From Flavobacterium sp. UBA7680 (GTDB taxonomy: Bacteria > Bacteroidota > Bacteroidia > Flavobacteriales > Flavobacteriaceae), in NCBI RefSeq assembly GCF_002482975.1, contig NZ_DLHA01000032.1, positions 1-64,000 of the forward strand: DNA of 64,000 nt, read 5' to 3'. The position numbers and the translations under genes are program-made. Below the pieces are notes generated by a model. That model saw only the letters and a list, made by a program, of their open reading frames with translations, made no database searches and was not told the DNA's origin. Positions 62,938 to 64,000 of the stretch are shown piece by piece; position 1 is the first letter of the stretch, and each line of letters starts with the position of its first letter.

Positions 62938-64000
62938 ATGAAAGACAATCAGACAAAAAAATATTATTGGGGAATAGGATTGGAAAACGAAACCTACATG
63001 CAATTTGAAGAACCCCTAATAGTTTCTGGTGAATTTATACAAGAAAAAATTGGTTTTGAAAAATATAGTATTGATTACAGAAAATGCTATAAACCCGAAA
63101 GCTTGGCTCCTATGCTGAAAAAAGCTTTTAACCTGACTGAAAGCTATAAAGTAAGCCGAATGATGAACAGTCATTCGCTGGAAAAGCTCGATATCAATTA
63201 TCAGCACAAGACATTATCGCCAGTAAAAACATTAATCGATACGGAAGCCGGTGAAACGACCTCAGAACCGATTGAAAATCCGGAATATCTAGGCAAATCG
63301 ATCATGGAACTTTTCCTTGAAGATCAGCCATACAACATTCAGAGTATGATTACCCAAAGAAACAAAACGATGGGATCTGTGCATTTTGATGGTGATTCTA
63401 TTGAATTTGTAACCAAATATTTTGAAAACAGAACAATTACTGATTCCTGCAAAGAATTGAAAGCGACCAAAAAACTGTTTTTGGATAAAATCAACGAATC
63501 ATCTGTGTTAAAAGGAAAATTAAATTTTCCGGATTACAACAACGGCCTTAATATGTTTATGACCAATCAGGAAAATCTGGTTTTGTTCAATAACGGAACC
63601 TACCATTTTCATATCACTTTACCGTCATTAACAGAAGACAGCAGAATTGTGGATTACAATGATTTTGAAAAAACACATGCTAACGCCATTTACCTATTAC
63701 AGTGGTTTGAGCCATTTTTCATATCCACGCTCGGAAGCCCTGATATTATGGGTGTGATCAGTGATAAATACAGTTTAGACAAAAAATTCACTTTGGGTTC
63801 AATGCGAAATGCTATGTCCCGTTACATAGGTGTTGGAACCTATAACAAATCAATGCCAAAAGGTAAAATTCTAACCTATAAGGTAGACGATTTTAGAAAA
63901 TTACTAAAATTTACAAAAGAAGAAAATATCTGGTGGCGCGATCAGATTGAAGCCGATATGGAATATGAAATGCTTTCGGAAGTGGGGCTTGATTTTAATC
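62938..64000 (+). CDS. Partial gene, carboxylate-amine ligase-like (amidoligase/GCS-like)
   Basis: An ATG at 62938 opens a frame of 354 codons that has no stop before the window ends. The start YYWGIGLENETYMQFEEP recalls the Glu-rich first strand (GxExE) of glutamate-cysteine ligase-like amidoligases. SIEFVTKYFENRTI, YHFHITLPS and RYIGVGTYNKSMPKGK fit later strand motifs with metal or ATP-binding Glu and His. It is cytoplasmic, as no signal peptide is seen. The family call is tentative, but the gene itself is well supported by its unbroken frame and A-rich start context. Confidence 0.8.
   Translation, partial: MKDNQTKKYYWGIGLENETYMQFEEPLIVSGEFIQEKIGFEKYSIDYRKCYKPESLAPMLKKAFNLTESYKVSRMMNSHSLEKLDINYQHKTLSPVKTLIDTEAGETTSEPIENPEYLGKSIMELFLEDQPYNIQSMITQRNKTMGSVHFDGDSIEFVTKYFENRTITDSCKELKATKKLFLDKINESSVLKGKLNFPDYNNGLNMFMTNQENLVLFNNGTYHFHITLPSLTEDSRIVDYNDFEKTHANAIYLLQWFEPFFISTLGSPDIMGVISDKYSLDKKFTLGSMRNAMSRYIGVGTYNKSMPKGKILTYKVDDFRKLLKFTKEENIWWRDQIEADMEYEMLSEVGLDFN

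Noticed and set aside
1..64000. CRISPR array, tRNA/rRNA genes, IS elements or phage genes
   Set aside because: No regularly spaced identical repeats, cloverleaf sequence, rRNA sequence, transposase or phage structural gene was seen.

Overview
The window looks like a chromosomal segment of a gliding, glycan-degrading Bacteroidota, most likely a Flavobacterium. The support is low GC, A-rich start contexts instead of Shine-Dalgarno sites, TTG-N(19-21)-TAnnTTTG promoters, the gliding genes gldF and gldG directly before dnaN, and two SusC/SusD polysaccharide utilisation loci (PULs). No tRNA, rRNA, CRISPR array, IS element or phage gene was seen.

Layout. 0.1-2 kb: a DUF4294 protein and an M42 aminopeptidase. 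2-9.6 kb: a two-component system directly upstream of a CusCBA-type metal efflux operon. 9.8-18.8 kb: mostly housekeeping and small genes (ankyrin protein, GH26, purC, HAD phosphatase, three small accessory genes, PhoH, SAM hydrolase, monooxygenase-like and immunity-like proteins). 18.9-22.5 kb: gldF-gldG-dnaN. 23-24.5 kb: an outer-membrane protein and a DsbA/FrnE-like oxidoreductase. 24.5-40.2 kb (minus strand): a mannose-glycan PUL, in transcription order lacI, susC, susD, GH2 beta-mannosidase, GH92, GH92, GH125, ROK kinase. 40.7-45 kb: a MutS-like membrane ATPase, a universal stress protein and mnmE. 45.2-60.8 kb: a beta-1,4-galactan PUL (susC, susD, susE, two GH53, GH2 beta-galactosidase on minus; a divergent hybrid two-component sensor on plus). 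60.9-64 kb: an accessory stretch with a membrane protein, a thiol-hydrolase-like protein and an unfinished reading frame resembling a carboxylate-amine ligase.

How the genes work together. The mannose PUL has the enzymes expected for trimming high-mannose N-glycans: GH92 for outer mannoses, GH125 for alpha-1,6-mannose, GH2 for the core beta-mannose, and a sugar kinase. One GH92 carries Gln where the family has its catalytic-acid Glu, the change known in mannosyl-phosphate-cleaving members. The beta-mannosidase appears to lack both internal immunoglobulin-like domains. Two similar 16-bp operators with a central CG lie before susC and before lacI. In the galactan PUL, GH53 endo-galactanases cut the backbone, SusCDE import the oligomers, GH2 releases galactose and the hybrid sensor controls the locus.

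The most interesting unexplained parts are the right edge, the GH92 substitution, the shortened GH2, an array of TTTTAAG boxes before the efflux operon, and several families of intergenic palindromes, one of which has relatives inside the mnmE reading frame.
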